Shown: in pieces, positions 1 through 7,944 of the stretch | Layout of the letters: every line of letters begins with the position of its first letter | How positions within the stretch are numbered: position 1 is the stretch's first letter | Assembly: GCA_964389545.1 (NCBI GenBank) | Contig: CAYMDN010000002.1 | Coordinates: 1-64,000 of the forward strand | DNA from: UMGS1781 sp964389545 | Lineage (GTDB): Bacteria; Bacillota; Clostridia; TANB77; CAG-508 | DNA: 64,000 nucleotides | Direction of reading: 5' to 3' | Notes under the pieces: generated by a model | Told to the model about the DNA's origin: nothing | Database searches by the model: none | Seen by the model: only the letters and a program-made list of their open reading frames with translations | Program-made: the position numbers and the translations under genes

Positions 1-1310
1 AATTGATTTTGTAATAACTCACCAACACATCTAATACGTCTATTTCCTAAGTGGTCAATGTCATCAATGCTTCCTAATCCATATTGTAAATTTAATAAAT
101 AGTTTATTGAAGCTATAATGTCTTCTGTTACAATGTGCTTTGGAACTAATTCTTCTTTTCTTTCTTCTATTACTTTTTCCAAGTCTTTTTTATCAGTTGT
201 ATCTAAAATATTTTTTAATACTTCATAATTAACTTTTTCTTTGATGTCAGTTTTTTTAGTTTCAACAAATGCACTTAAATCAACTGTTCCATTTCCTATA
301 ATTCTAACCTTTTTGTCATCATCAATTTTTACATCAACTATATTGATACCTGCATTTTGAATTTCTTTTGCTTGTTCTTCTGTAATTACAGAATCTTTTT
401 CTACAATTACTTCTCCAGTTTCAGCATTTAAGATATTATCAAATGCAACTTTGTTAGCTATTCTTGATGCTAAGTCTAATTTTTTATTATATTTATATCT
501 ACCAACTTTTGCTAAATCGTATCTTCTAGGGTCAAAGAATAAATTATTAAATAATGTTCTTGCCGCATCAACAGTTGGTAATTCACCTGGTCTTAATTTT
601 TTGTAAATTTCTATTAGAGCTTCTTCAGGTGTTTTTGCTGGATCTTTTGCTAATGTTGCTAAAAGTTTTTCTTCATCTCCAAATAGTTCTATAATTTGAT
701 CATCTGTAACTAATCCTATTGCTCTTAATAATGTTGTTACAGGTATTTTTCTTGTTCTATCTATTCTTACATAGAAAATGTCATTTCCATCTGTTTCGTA
801 TTCAATCCATGCACCACGAATAGGCATAACTGTTGCCTTATACAATTTTTTACCTGTTTTGTCATAGTCAGATTCATAATAGCATCCTGGTGATCTAACT
901 AATTGGCTTACAACTACTCTCTCTGCTCCATTAATTACGAAAGTTCCACTATCTGTCATTAATGGGAAATCTCCTAAATAGATTTCTTGTTCTTTGATTT
1001 CTCCTGTTTCTCTGTTAATTAATCTAACTTTTACATGTAATCTTGTTGAATATGTAGAATCTCTTTCTTTTGCTTCTTCTAATGTGTATTTTGTTTCTTC
1101 CTCCATGTAATAGTCAAAAAACTCTAAACTTAAATTTCCTGTGTAATCTTCTATAGGTGAAATGTCTCTTAATACTTCTCCTAAACCTTCTTTTACAAAC
1201 CAGTCGTAAGAATCTTTTTGTACTTGAATTAGATTTGGGATATCAACAAAGTCTCCTATTTTAGCGAATGTTTTTCTTGTAGCTTTTTCGTACTTTAAGT
1301 CCTTTAACAA
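1..1310 (-). CDS. rpoB: RNA polymerase beta subunit, N-terminal part (runs off window)
   Basis: This is the N-terminal ~436 residues of the beta subunit of RNA polymerase, which forms the catalytic core with beta prime and alpha. The translation carries typical Firmicutes RpoB blocks: DIPNLIQVQKDSYDWF, RDISPIEDYTGNLSLEF, GDFPLMTDSGTFVINGAERV and SQLVRSPGCYYE. The frame stays open to base 1, so the C-terminus and stop lie outside the window. The Shine-Dalgarno AAGGAG (1320-1325) directly abuts the first ATG (1317-1319), which is too close for initiation; the in-frame TTG at 1308-1310 has nine-base spacing and is preferred. The upstream gene is divergent, so rpoB is not preceded by rplJ-rplL here and has its own promoter and long leader. 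Confidence 0.96.
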   Translation of the reverse strand, partial: MLKDLKYEKATRKTFAKIGDFVDIPNLIQVQKDSYDWFVKEGLGEVLRDISPIEDYTGNLSLEFFDYYMEEETKYTLEEAKERDSTYSTRLHVKVRLINRETGEIKEQEIYLGDFPLMTDSGTFVINGAERVVVSQLVRSPGCYYESDYDKTGKKLYKATVMPIRGAWIEYETDGNDIFYVRIDRTRKIPVTTLLRAIGLVTDDQIIELFGDEEKLLATLAKDPAKTPEEALIEIYKKLRPGELPTVDAARTLFNNLFFDPRRYDLAKVGRYKYNKKLDLASRIANKVAFDNILNAETGEVIVEKDSVITEEQAKEIQNAGINIVDVKIDDDKKVRIIGNGTVDLSAFVETKKTDIKEKVNYEVLKNILDTTDKKDLEKVIEERKEELVPKHIVTEDIIASINYLLNLQYGLGSIDDIDHLGNRRIRCVGELLQNQ

Positions 1311-1335
1311 AACAATCATCTCCTTGTTTGGATTT

Positions 1336-1359
1336 TTATGAGCAGAGTGGTAAATTCAA
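1336..1359 (-). CDS. possible 7-codon leader peptide before rpoB
   Basis: In the rpoB leader, AAGGAG (1367-1372) is followed after seven bases by TTG, then six sense codons and TAA, giving MNLPLCS. The stop lies about ten bases before the rpoB Shine-Dalgarno, so coupling or attenuation is conceivable. Very short reading frames arise by chance; only the ribosome site supports it. Confidence 0.2.
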   Translation of the reverse strand: MNLPLCS

Positions 1360-1543
1360 GTATGTTCTCCTTAACTTTTTATTTACCTATATATTAAAGA
1401 AAGTCCCTCTTAAATTTAAGTGTATTATTTGTTTAAATTAATCCTGCTCTTTATTTCTTTAATCAAATACCTTTACTTAAATCTAATTCCTCTTTCTTAA
1501 CATTTCAAATTTTTTTATGATGATTAATGTTTATAAACAAAAC

Positions 1544-1594
1544 AAAAAAGTGTAGTTTAATATTATACATTCGTCCTATATTTCTACACTTTTT
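1544..1594 (-). terminator. terminator-like hairpin inside the rpoB leader
   Basis: AAAAAGTGTAG pairs with CTACACTTTTT across a 28-base loop. Read on the minus strand the 3' arm ends in a six-T run followed by GTTTTGTTT, as in an intrinsic terminator. It sits between the rpoB promoter and the rpoB start with no minus-strand gene upstream to terminate, so it may act as an attenuator. The long loop weakens the case. Confidence 0.4.
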
Positions 1595-1711
1595 ATTTAC
1601 TTTATTTTATTGAAATTACTATATTCTTTATTCTTTCTCACTTTTACTTAATCACCATTTCTATAAATAGTTTACATATATTATTATGATTAGCAAAATA
1701 TATGCTGTAAT

Positions 1712-1741
1712 ATAATATCACATCCAAGCTTAGCTTGTCAA
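1712..1741 (-). promoter_or_regulatory. rpoB promoter (sigma-A type)
   Basis: On the minus strand there is TTGACA, an 18-base spacer and TATTAT, with TGA directly before the -10 (extended -10). Transcription would start near 1705, giving a leader of almost 400 bases before rpoB. It is back to back with the promoter of the GGDEF-EAL gene. Confidence 0.75.
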
Positions 1742-1789
1742 GTTTTTAATTAAATATTTTTTGTCATATAAAAAAGTTTGCCAAAAATG

Positions 1790-1818
1790 TTGAAAAATAA
1801 TTTCCTTTAATATATTAT
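1790..1818 (+). promoter_or_regulatory. promoter of the GGDEF-EAL gene
   Basis: TTGAAA, a 17-base spacer and TATTAT lie about 33 bases before the ATG. The remaining 1320-1851 interval holds only the rpoB leader and these two divergent promoters. Confidence 0.7.
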
Positions 1819-1851
1819 TGATGTATATTTTTATTATTTTGGGAGGAAAAA

Positions 1852-4131
1852 ATGCAAAATAATACTAAACATAAGAAAAAAGTAATAGAATACCATGCAA
1901 GTAAACGAAGTATTGTAATTATGCTTGTTATATGGATAGCCGTTTCTTTGTTCGGAATTTTTTATGTAAGAAATATGAAGAGTATAATTTATCAAAGTAT
2001 ATATAGAAGTATTGAAGATTTTGGTACACAAAAAACAGTACAATTAAACTATACTATCACCGAACAAAAAAATATGTTGAATCTAATAATTGAATATGTT
2101 GATAGAGGATATATTAGATCTATTGATGAGCTTCTTGTTAGTTTTGAAGATAAAATTAATGAATATCAATTCACAAGAATAGCCGTTCTTGATAGTAATG
2201 GTAATGGGAAAACAAGTGATGGTATTGATATTACTAATTATCCTAATATTGATGAGTTCTTTCAACAAAGCAAATTTGATGTCTATATAACTGAAACTCG
2301 TCCAAGTGCTGTTTCAAATGATGAATTTGTTAACATATTTGCTAAATGTTTTACTATAAATGGTGCAGATATGATTTTGATAGCCGCAGTTGATTCTTCT
2401 GAGTATCATAATTTACTTGGTTCAAGGTTGTTTGGTAAAGGCGGTACATATTTAATTAGTAGTGACGGAAAAGTACTTATAGATCCTTTTGGCAATATAA
2501 TAGACAATTCTCAAACTTTATACGATTATTTTACATCTAAATATCATTTAACTAATAAAAATGAATTAGAAAAAATAGATGATATGATTTCTTCAATAAT
2601 AGTAGGTCGAGAAGGAACTTTTGATATTGAATTTATTGATGAGAATGTTAAGAATTCAAATAAAGAAACCTACTTCATTCATTATGATAGATTAGACATT
2701 AATGATTGGTATGTTGTAACAACAGCATCTGATAGCAGTATTGCTTATCAATTTATTAGATTAGAAATTGTAAATACATTTCTTTATTTAATACTTATAT
2801 GTGTAATTGTTATTGCTTCTATCTACACAATTTCATCTATTCAAAAGAAGAACCACAGAATATATGATATTGCTTATATAGATCCAGTAACAGGTTTAGG
2901 AAATGAAACTTATTTCATGGAAAATGGAGTATATTTCTTAGCAGATAAAACTCCTGATGAAAAATATGTATTATCTATTGATATTAATAAATTTAAGGCA
3001 TTAAATAGTATTCACGGATATGCTTTTTGTAATAGCATCTTAAAGGAATTAGGTACAAAACTTTCAGAATTGTTACCAGCAAATAATATTACATGTAGAA
3101 TTTCTAATGACATTTTTGCTAGTATGTTTAATTACTCTGGTAACATTGAGGAGTACATTGAAAAAACATATAATGAGTTATCTATATTAACAATTAATGA
3201 TCATAATATCCAATTAAATTTAGCTATAGGTGTTTATCATGTTCTTCCTGATGAAAAAGAAGTTAATAAAATATTAGATAAATCTTATATGGCTCGTTCT
3301 CAGGTTAAAGGTCTATATGATAACAACTATTACCTATTTGATGAAGCACTTGAAAACAGACTTTTGGAAGTTCAAAGGCTTGAATCTAACATGAAAACTG
3401 GATTAGATAGAAAAGAATTTTTAGTATATTATCAACCTAAAGTTTATGCAGCTACTGGTAAGGTTTATGGTGCCGAAGCATTAGTTAGATGGGTAATTAA
3501 TGGTGAAATGTTACCTCCAAGCAGGTTCATTCCTTTATTTGAAAAAAATAGATTTATTAGAAAACTAGATTTATATATTTTTGATATAGTATGTCAAGAT
3601 ATTTCAGAATGGCAAAAAAGATCTGATTTTATCCCTACTATCTCAGTAAATATATCTAAAGAACATTTTGTTGATGAGAACTTTATTGATGAATTTGTAG
3701 GTATTTGTGAGAAATACAATGTAGATCCAAGCATAATTGATCTAGAAATAACAGAAAGTGCAACAATAGATGAGAAAATAGACATCCTACCTATTTTAAA
3801 TAGAATAAAAGAAAAAGGGTTTATCATTTCTATTGATGATTTTGGAACAGGATATTCATCATTTAGTATGTTACAAAATATGCCTATTGATATTATAAAA
3901 ATAGATAAAGTATTCATAAGCAAAGCAAACTTAAGTAGCAAATACAATATCATCAATTACATTATACTAATAGCAAAACATCTTAGAGCCAAAACAATAG
4001 TTGAAGGTGTTGAAACGCAAGAACAAGTTGACTTTGTAAATAGTATTCATGCAGATATAATACAAGGGTACTTCTTCTCTAAACCGCTTCCAAAAGATAT
4101 TTTCGAAGATTATTTTAGAAAAAATATATAG
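1852..4131 (+). CDS. membrane-anchored c-di-GMP phosphodiesterase (degenerate GGDEF + EAL)
   Basis: A 759-residue protein with a transmembrane helix (~20-40), an extracytoplasmic sensor region (~45-300, Cache-like by layout), a second helix (~304-327), a GGDEF-family domain from ~343 (DPVTGLGN) and a C-terminal EAL domain. The cyclase motif reads SNDIF instead of GGDEF (~417), so diguanylate cyclase activity is probably lost. The EAL domain looks active: EALVRW (~541), EITES (~631), DDFGTGYSS (~660), KIDKVFI and EGVETQEQ. It likely hydrolyses cyclic di-GMP in response to an external signal. The start is the ATG after GGGAGG. It is monocistronic, between its own promoter and a bidirectional terminator. 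The ligand cannot be read from the sequence. Confidence 0.9.
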   Translation: MQNNTKHKKKVIEYHASKRSIVIMLVIWIAVSLFGIFYVRNMKSIIYQSIYRSIEDFGTQKTVQLNYTITEQKNMLNLIIEYVDRGYIRSIDELLVSFEDKINEYQFTRIAVLDSNGNGKTSDGIDITNYPNIDEFFQQSKFDVYITETRPSAVSNDEFVNIFAKCFTINGADMILIAAVDSSEYHNLLGSRLFGKGGTYLISSDGKVLIDPFGNIIDNSQTLYDYFTSKYHLTNKNELEKIDDMISSIIVGREGTFDIEFIDENVKNSNKETYFIHYDRLDINDWYVVTTASDSSIAYQFIRLEIVNTFLYLILICVIVIASIYTISSIQKKNHRIYDIAYIDPVTGLGNETYFMENGVYFLADKTPDEKYVLSIDINKFKALNSIHGYAFCNSILKELGTKLSELLPANNITCRISNDIFASMFNYSGNIEEYIEKTYNELSILTINDHNIQLNLAIGVYHVLPDEKEVNKILDKSYMARSQVKGLYDNNYYLFDEALENRLLEVQRLESNMKTGLDRKEFLVYYQPKVYAATGKVYGAEALVRWVINGEMLPPSRFIPLFEKNRFIRKLDLYIFDIVCQDISEWQKRSDFIPTISVNISKEHFVDENFIDEFVGICEKYNVDPSIIDLEITESATIDEKIDILPILNRIKEKGFIISIDDFGTGYSSFSMLQNMPIDIIKIDKVFISKANLSSKYNIINYIILIAKHLRAKTIVEGVETQEQVDFVNSIHADIIQGYFFSKPLPKDIFEDYFRKNI

Positions 4132-4140
4132 CAAAATATA

Positions 4141-4168
4141 AGACCAATCGTTAAATTTTGATTGGTCT
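4141..4168. terminator. bidirectional terminator between the EAL gene and ylmH
   Basis: AGACCAATC pairs with GATTGGTCT over a ten-base loop, with T-rich sequence following on the plus strand and A-rich sequence on the other side. It separates two convergent genes. Confidence 0.8.
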
Positions 4169-4948
4169 TTATTTGTATTTTTTTATATTTATAACTTGTT
4201 TTCCTTTTCTGTTTATGTTTAAAAATTCATCTACTATAAATTTTCCCTTTTTCCTAATAATAAGCAAATCTCCCTGTTCTATTATTTTTGTTTGTCTTGT
4301 TTCTGTTTTACAATTAACCGAAACTAATTCTGCTTCTATCAATTTGCATGCTTCATTCCTAGATATCTTCCCTATTTCTGATACTATTGAATCTAGTCTT
4401 GGTGAGTTTACTGTTATTTTTAATTCTTCAAAGTCTGGAGGTTTTGCAATTACTTCATTTGAATTTATAATTTCTATTTTTGATTTTTTAAATTTTTTGG
4501 TTGTAATTAAAGAGTCTTTAATGTATTGTATGTTCTCTTGTATTGCTATTATATATGCACAATCATCATGTACAACTATATCACCTATTCTTTCTCTTTC
4601 CAATCCAAATTGCATTATAGTTCCCAGATAATCTTTATGTGTGTACTTTCCTTTTTGTTCATTTGGTAGTTCTATTTTTATTGCTTTAATTATATTTTCG
4701 ATATTTCGTTTTACAATATCTCCCGTAATTTTTTCTGGATATATTATAAGTAGCTTACTCTCTGCCCCATCATATCCACCTGTAAGAATATAATTGGTTT
4801 CTTTTATATGTTCCAGTTCTTTTTTTATTATTCTTTCTTGATACATATTTAAAAAGTCTGTGTTAACTACTTTATTTCTTGTTTTGCACATTTTTAGTTT
4901 ATCACTTAGTTTTGCAATTAACAGTTTTTCTTCATTATTTGTTTCCAT
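4169..4948 (-). CDS. ylmH: YlmH-type S4-domain RNA-binding protein
   Basis: 259 residues, the usual length for the YlmH family. The family consists of an N-terminal domain and a C-terminal S4 RNA-binding domain; the S4 part is visible from about residue 180 (SPRLDSIVSEIGKISRNEA, then ELVSVNC and GDLLIIRKKGKF). In Firmicutes YlmH is linked to the division gene cluster and to ribosome-associated quality control; here it stands alone. The start is the ATG at 4946-4948 with GAGG upstream, rather than an ATG 29 codons further up that lacks a ribosome site. YGYDGAE-like central motif (GGYDGAESKLL) is also typical. Confidence 0.85.
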   Translation of the reverse strand: METNNEEKLLIAKLSDKLKMCKTRNKVVNTDFLNMYQERIIKKELEHIKETNYILTGGYDGAESKLLIIYPEKITGDIVKRNIENIIKAIKIELPNEQKGKYTHKDYLGTIMQFGLERERIGDIVVHDDCAYIIAIQENIQYIKDSLITTKKFKKSKIEIINSNEVIAKPPDFEELKITVNSPRLDSIVSEIGKISRNEACKLIEAELVSVNCKTETRQTKIIEQGDLLIIRKKGKFIVDEFLNINRKGKQVINIKKYK

Positions 4949-5059
4949 ATTTACCTCTTTTTCTCTGCTGTTACTTATTTTACCATATTTTATATATATT
5001 CTCAATCTAATACATATTTTGTACACAAAAATCAATACTAATATATGGAGGTAATTGTA

Positions 5060-5482
5060 ATGGAAGAAATAGAACTTTTAAAAGAAATTAATAAAGATGC
5101 AAAAATGGGAATGGACTCTATTAATATGGTTTTAAGCAAAGCAGACTATGATGATTTTAAAAATCTTCTTAACAAACAACATGAAGAATACAAAAATATA
5201 TATAATAGGACTCAAGAATTATTAGTTCAAAAAAATGAAAATATGGAAGATACACCTATGATGCAAAAAGCAATGTCTTGGATGGGAATACAATTTAATA
5301 CAGCAATGGATAATAGTACTCCTCAACTTTCTGAATTATTAATTCAAGGTACAAATATGGGAATTATTAAAGGTCGAAAATTATTAAATCATTTATCGAC
5401 TACAAAAGAAATAATAAATATTTTATCTGACTTTGTGCGTCTTCAAGAAAAAAATGTTGAAGATTTAAAAAGATTCTTATAA
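5060..5482 (+). CDS. small helical protein of unknown function
   Basis: 140 residues, strongly charged and predicted all-helical (EEIELLKEINKDAKMGMDSI at the start, KEIINILSDFVRLQEKN at the end), without signal peptide or membrane segment. The layout resembles ferritin-like or DUF2383-like four-helix bundles, but no metal-binding ExxH pattern is visible, so I do not assign a function. The start is the ATG after GGAGG (5047-5051); an upstream in-frame ATG overlaps the ribosome site itself. It diverges from ylmH with about 110 bases between the starts and ends at a large palindrome. Confidence 0.7.
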   Translation: MEEIELLKEINKDAKMGMDSINMVLSKADYDDFKNLLNKQHEEYKNIYNRTQELLVQKNENMEDTPMMQKAMSWMGIQFNTAMDNSTPQLSELLIQGTNMGIIKGRKLLNHLSTTKEIINILSDFVRLQEKNVEDLKRFL

Positions 5483-5486
5483 TGCA

Positions 5487-5521
5487 CATGGGTCGTCATT
5501 TTTGCAAAATGACGACCCATG
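5487..5521. repeat. perfect 16-bp palindrome with 3-base loop
   Basis: The left arm 5487-5502 and right arm 5506-5521 are exact reverse complements, with core GGGTCGTCATTTT. It is far more G+C-rich than its surroundings. Neither strand shows a T-run after the stem, so it is not a classical intrinsic terminator. It lies between the convergent ends of the helical protein gene and the foreign-looking gene 5536-6015. It could still help terminate, or be a mobile repeat unit brought in with the neighbour. Confidence 0.8.
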
Positions 5522-5535
5522 ATCCTTGAGGACTA

Positions 5536-6015
5536 CTACAGCAATCCTCTTTTGAGCTTGAAACACCAACCATGATACGGGAAATTGTCCAGATCTTTAG
5601 GCTTTCGTAATAATTTTTTTTCATAATCTCTTTCTGTTGGTAGAACCCCCTTGAACTTGTGTGACCACAATCCGTTAGAATCTTGTCTAAACATGTGGTA
5701 TGTTCCTAACACGTTTGTTCTCGCTAAATAAATTTTTAGTTCCCCTGGGTTCGTTTTATAATTTATATCTACTTCTTCTATAGATGCGTACCCAATGAAA
5801 CCTAATTCTTCTTTCAGCGTATTTACAAGTTCTTGGTCAGGTGTTGTTCCATTACATGGAGAGCCAATAATTCCACCAATCTGTAAAAATTCTGCCCAAA
5901 AAAAATTTGCCGCATATGGATAACATCCTGCATCTATTAGTGCTCCTGCCCAAACCTTCGGCTGAAATTTTGGATCAAAATCCAAGAGCCGAATCTCTAA
6001 CCGGTTTGTATGCAT
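5536..6015 (-). CDS. unknown protein, probably horizontally acquired
   Basis: 159 residues with no membrane segment. The gene is visibly richer in G+C than its neighbours (codons CCG, GCG, CGG, GGC). I do not recognise a named family, but CYPYAANFFW followed by YHMFRQDSNGLWSHK recalls uncharacterised proteins with a Cys...His arrangement that might form a thiol-hydrolase-like site; this is a weak resemblance. It has a strong ribosome site (AAGGAGG, eight bases before the ATG). It holds the only two normally placed in-frame CGG codons found in the window (codons 5 and 9). If CGG forces a +1 shift in this host, translation would meet TAG at once after codon 5. Confidence 0.6.
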   Translation of the reverse strand: MHTNRLEIRLLDFDPKFQPKVWAGALIDAGCYPYAANFFWAEFLQIGGIIGSPCNGTTPDQELVNTLKEELGFIGYASIEEVDINYKTNPGELKIYLARTNVLGTYHMFRQDSNGLWSHKFKGVLPTERDYEKKLLRKPKDLDNFPYHGWCFKLKRGLL

Positions 6016-6077
6016 AAATCATACCTCCTTCGTATAACATTATACTATAGGTTACATAATTTTTCAATATCTGTTTG

Positions 6078-6106
6078 TTGATTTTTGGGTGTTCTTGTAG
6101 TATATT
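6078..6106 (+). promoter_or_regulatory. cdd promoter
   Basis: TTGATT, a 17-base spacer and TATATT, ending 23 bases before the cdd ATG. Confidence 0.6.
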
Positions 6107-6129
6107 ATACAAAAAAGGAGGTTCAAATT

Positions 6130-6522
6130 ATGGAATTAGATGAAGCTATTACTATTGCAAAATCTGCTAGAAAAAATAGTTACGCTCCACATTCTCATTA
6201 TTATGTTGGTGCTGCTTTAAAATGTAAATCTGGAAAAATATATTCAGGTTCTAATATAGAAAACTCAGGTATAATGTCAATTTGTGCTGAAAGAGTTGCC
6301 TTTACTAAGGCGCTTTCTGAAGGAGAAAAAGATTTTGATTATATTGTTGTATGTGGTGGAAGTTCTTTAGATTCTCTTGAATACTGTACTCCTTGTGGCT
6401 ACTGCAGACAATTTATGAATGAATTTGTAAATGAAAACTTTAAAATCTATTTAATAAAGCCTGATAGTACACTTGACGAGTATACAATTTCTGACCTATT
6501 GCCTCACGGATTTAAACTATAA
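6130..6522 (+). CDS. cdd: cytidine deaminase
   Basis: 130 residues, normal for the small tetrameric zinc cytidine deaminases that convert (deoxy)cytidine to (deoxy)uridine in pyrimidine salvage. The zinc and catalytic motifs are present: CAERVAF (Cys ligand plus catalytic Glu) and PCGYCRQ (two Cys ligands). YAPHSHYYVGAAL and GSNIENSG are the substrate-side motifs. The start is the ATG after AGGAGG (6116-6121); an alternative GTG/ATG further upstream lies at the promoter. Single gene, followed by the separately promoted purA. Confidence 0.95.
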   Translation: MELDEAITIAKSARKNSYAPHSHYYVGAALKCKSGKIYSGSNIENSGIMSICAERVAFTKALSEGEKDFDYIVVCGGSSLDSLEYCTPCGYCRQFMNEFVNENFKIYLIKPDSTLDEYTISDLLPHGFKL

Positions 6523-6555
6523 TTTAAATTTTAAATGCTAATTTTCTAAATTTTA

Positions 6556-6584
6556 TTGACATTTTCGCCAAAATAAGGCATAAT
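6556..6584 (+). promoter_or_regulatory. purA promoter
   Basis: TTGACA, a 17-base spacer and CATAAT. The predicted transcript start (about 6591) falls at the base of the hairpin 6585-6622. Confidence 0.75.
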
Positions 6585-6622
6585 AAATGTGTTCTTAAAA
6601 AGGATTTTTTAAGGACACATTT
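6585..6622 (+). promoter_or_regulatory. hairpin at the 5' end of the purA transcript
   Basis: AAATGTGTTCTTAAAAA pairs with TTTTTTAAGGACACATTT (one G-U pair, three-base loop) and is followed by TTTTATTTTTA. It starts at the predicted transcription start, just before the purA ribosome site. It may protect the 5' end or attenuate transcription; no known purine riboswitch motif was seen. Confidence 0.5.
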
Positions 6623-6643
6623 TATTTTTAGGATGTGATATTT

Positions 6644-7912
6644 ATGTCAAAAGTTGATGTTGTATTAGGAACATTTTATGGAGACGAAGGTAAAGGAAAA
6701 ATAATTGATTATCTATCTGCTAATGCAAATATTGCCGTTAGATGTACAGGTGGTAGCAATGCAGGTCACACCATTGAAGTAGACGGTAAAAAATATGCAT
6801 TCCATTTAATCCCTTCAGGAATTTTAAACAAAGGAACTGTTGCTGTAATTGGTAACGGAATAGTAGTTGACCCAAAGGTTTTAATTGAAGAGATGGAAGA
6901 ACTTAAGAAAAACGGTATTTCAGTTGAAAACTTAAAGATTAGTGAAAAAGCTCATATTGTTCTACCTTACCACATTGAAATGGATAAACTTTTAGAAAAA
7001 AATCGTGGTAGTGGTAAAATTGGTACTACAGCAAGAGGAATTGGTCCAACTTACTGTGATAAGTATGAAAGATGTGGTATTAGAGCTGAAGATTTAATTA
7101 GCGACAGATTTGAATCACTTTTAACAACTAATATAAATAACAAAAACAAGATTTTAAAAATGTATGGACATGAAGAAATAGATTTAAAGAAAACTTTAGA
7201 AGATTACAAAAAATATGCAGAAATTTTAAGACCATACATTACAGATACTATAACATTGTTACATGATTCTTTAGAATCAGGAAAGAAAATACTATGTGAA
7301 GGAGCTCAAGCTTCTCTATTAGATATAGATTTTGGTAGTTACCCATATGTTACATCTTCCAACCCATCAATCGGTGGAATTTGTACAGGCAGTGGTTTAG
7401 CTGCTAAAGATATTGGTGAAGTTTATGGAGTTCTTAAAGCATATTCTTCACGTGTAGGTAGTGGTCCTTATATTACAGAACAAAACAATGAAATTGGAGA
7501 TACAATTAGAGAACTTGGACATGAATATGGTACAACAACTAAGAGACCAAGAAGATGTGGTTGGTTAGACTTAGTAGCATTACGTTATACTTGTAGATTA
7601 AATGGTATTACTGGATTAGCTATTAATCATGTTGATACAATTGGAAAACTAGACAAAATTAAATTGTGTGTTGCTTATAATCACAATGGTGAAAAAACAA
7701 CTAACTTCTCTACAAATGTAGATTTCTTAAATAGCTGTACAGCTATATATGAAGAATTTGATGGAAATTTTGGTGATATTAGTAATTGCAAAACAAGAAG
7801 CGATTTACCAGAAAATGCACAAAAATATCTTGCAAGAATTGAAGAGTTCGTTGGTGTACCAGTTAAATTTATAGGTACTGGTGCAGGACGTGAATCAATG
7901 ATAGTTGAATAA
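6644..7912 (+). CDS. purA: adenylosuccinate synthetase
   Basis: 422 residues, close to the standard length. It joins IMP and aspartate with GTP to give adenylosuccinate, the first step from IMP to AMP; purB for the next step is at 61.2 kb. Visible motifs: the GTP loop GTFYGDEGKGK near the N-terminus, TGGSNAGHTI with the catalytic His, GTTARGIGPTYCDK, FGSYPYVTSSNP and TTKRPRRCGWLD. The start is the ATG at 6644 preceded by AGGATGTGA; an in-frame GTG three codons upstream overlaps that site. Confidence 0.97.
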   Translation: MSKVDVVLGTFYGDEGKGKIIDYLSANANIAVRCTGGSNAGHTIEVDGKKYAFHLIPSGILNKGTVAVIGNGIVVDPKVLIEEMEELKKNGISVENLKISEKAHIVLPYHIEMDKLLEKNRGSGKIGTTARGIGPTYCDKYERCGIRAEDLISDRFESLLTTNINNKNKILKMYGHEEIDLKKTLEDYKKYAEILRPYITDTITLLHDSLESGKKILCEGAQASLLDIDFGSYPYVTSSNPSIGGICTGSGLAAKDIGEVYGVLKAYSSRVGSGPYITEQNNEIGDTIRELGHEYGTTTKRPRRCGWLDLVALRYTCRLNGITGLAINHVDTIGKLDKIKLCVAYNHNGEKTTNFSTNVDFLNSCTAIYEEFDGNFGDISNCKTRSDLPENAQKYLARIEEFVGVPVKFIGTGAGRESMIVE

Positions 7913-7918
7913 AATATT

Positions 7919-7941
7919 AAGGATGCCAATCAGGCATCCTT
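7919..7941. terminator. terminator between purA and the LtaS-like gene
   Basis: AAGGATGCC/GGCATCCTT with a five-base loop followed by TTCTT on the plus strand; it sits between two convergent genes. Confidence 0.8.
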
Positions 7942-7944
7942 TTC

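Noticed and set aside
5487..5521. Integron attC site
   Set aside because: The palindrome lacks the GTTRRRY/RYYYAAC ends and there is no integrase or second cassette.
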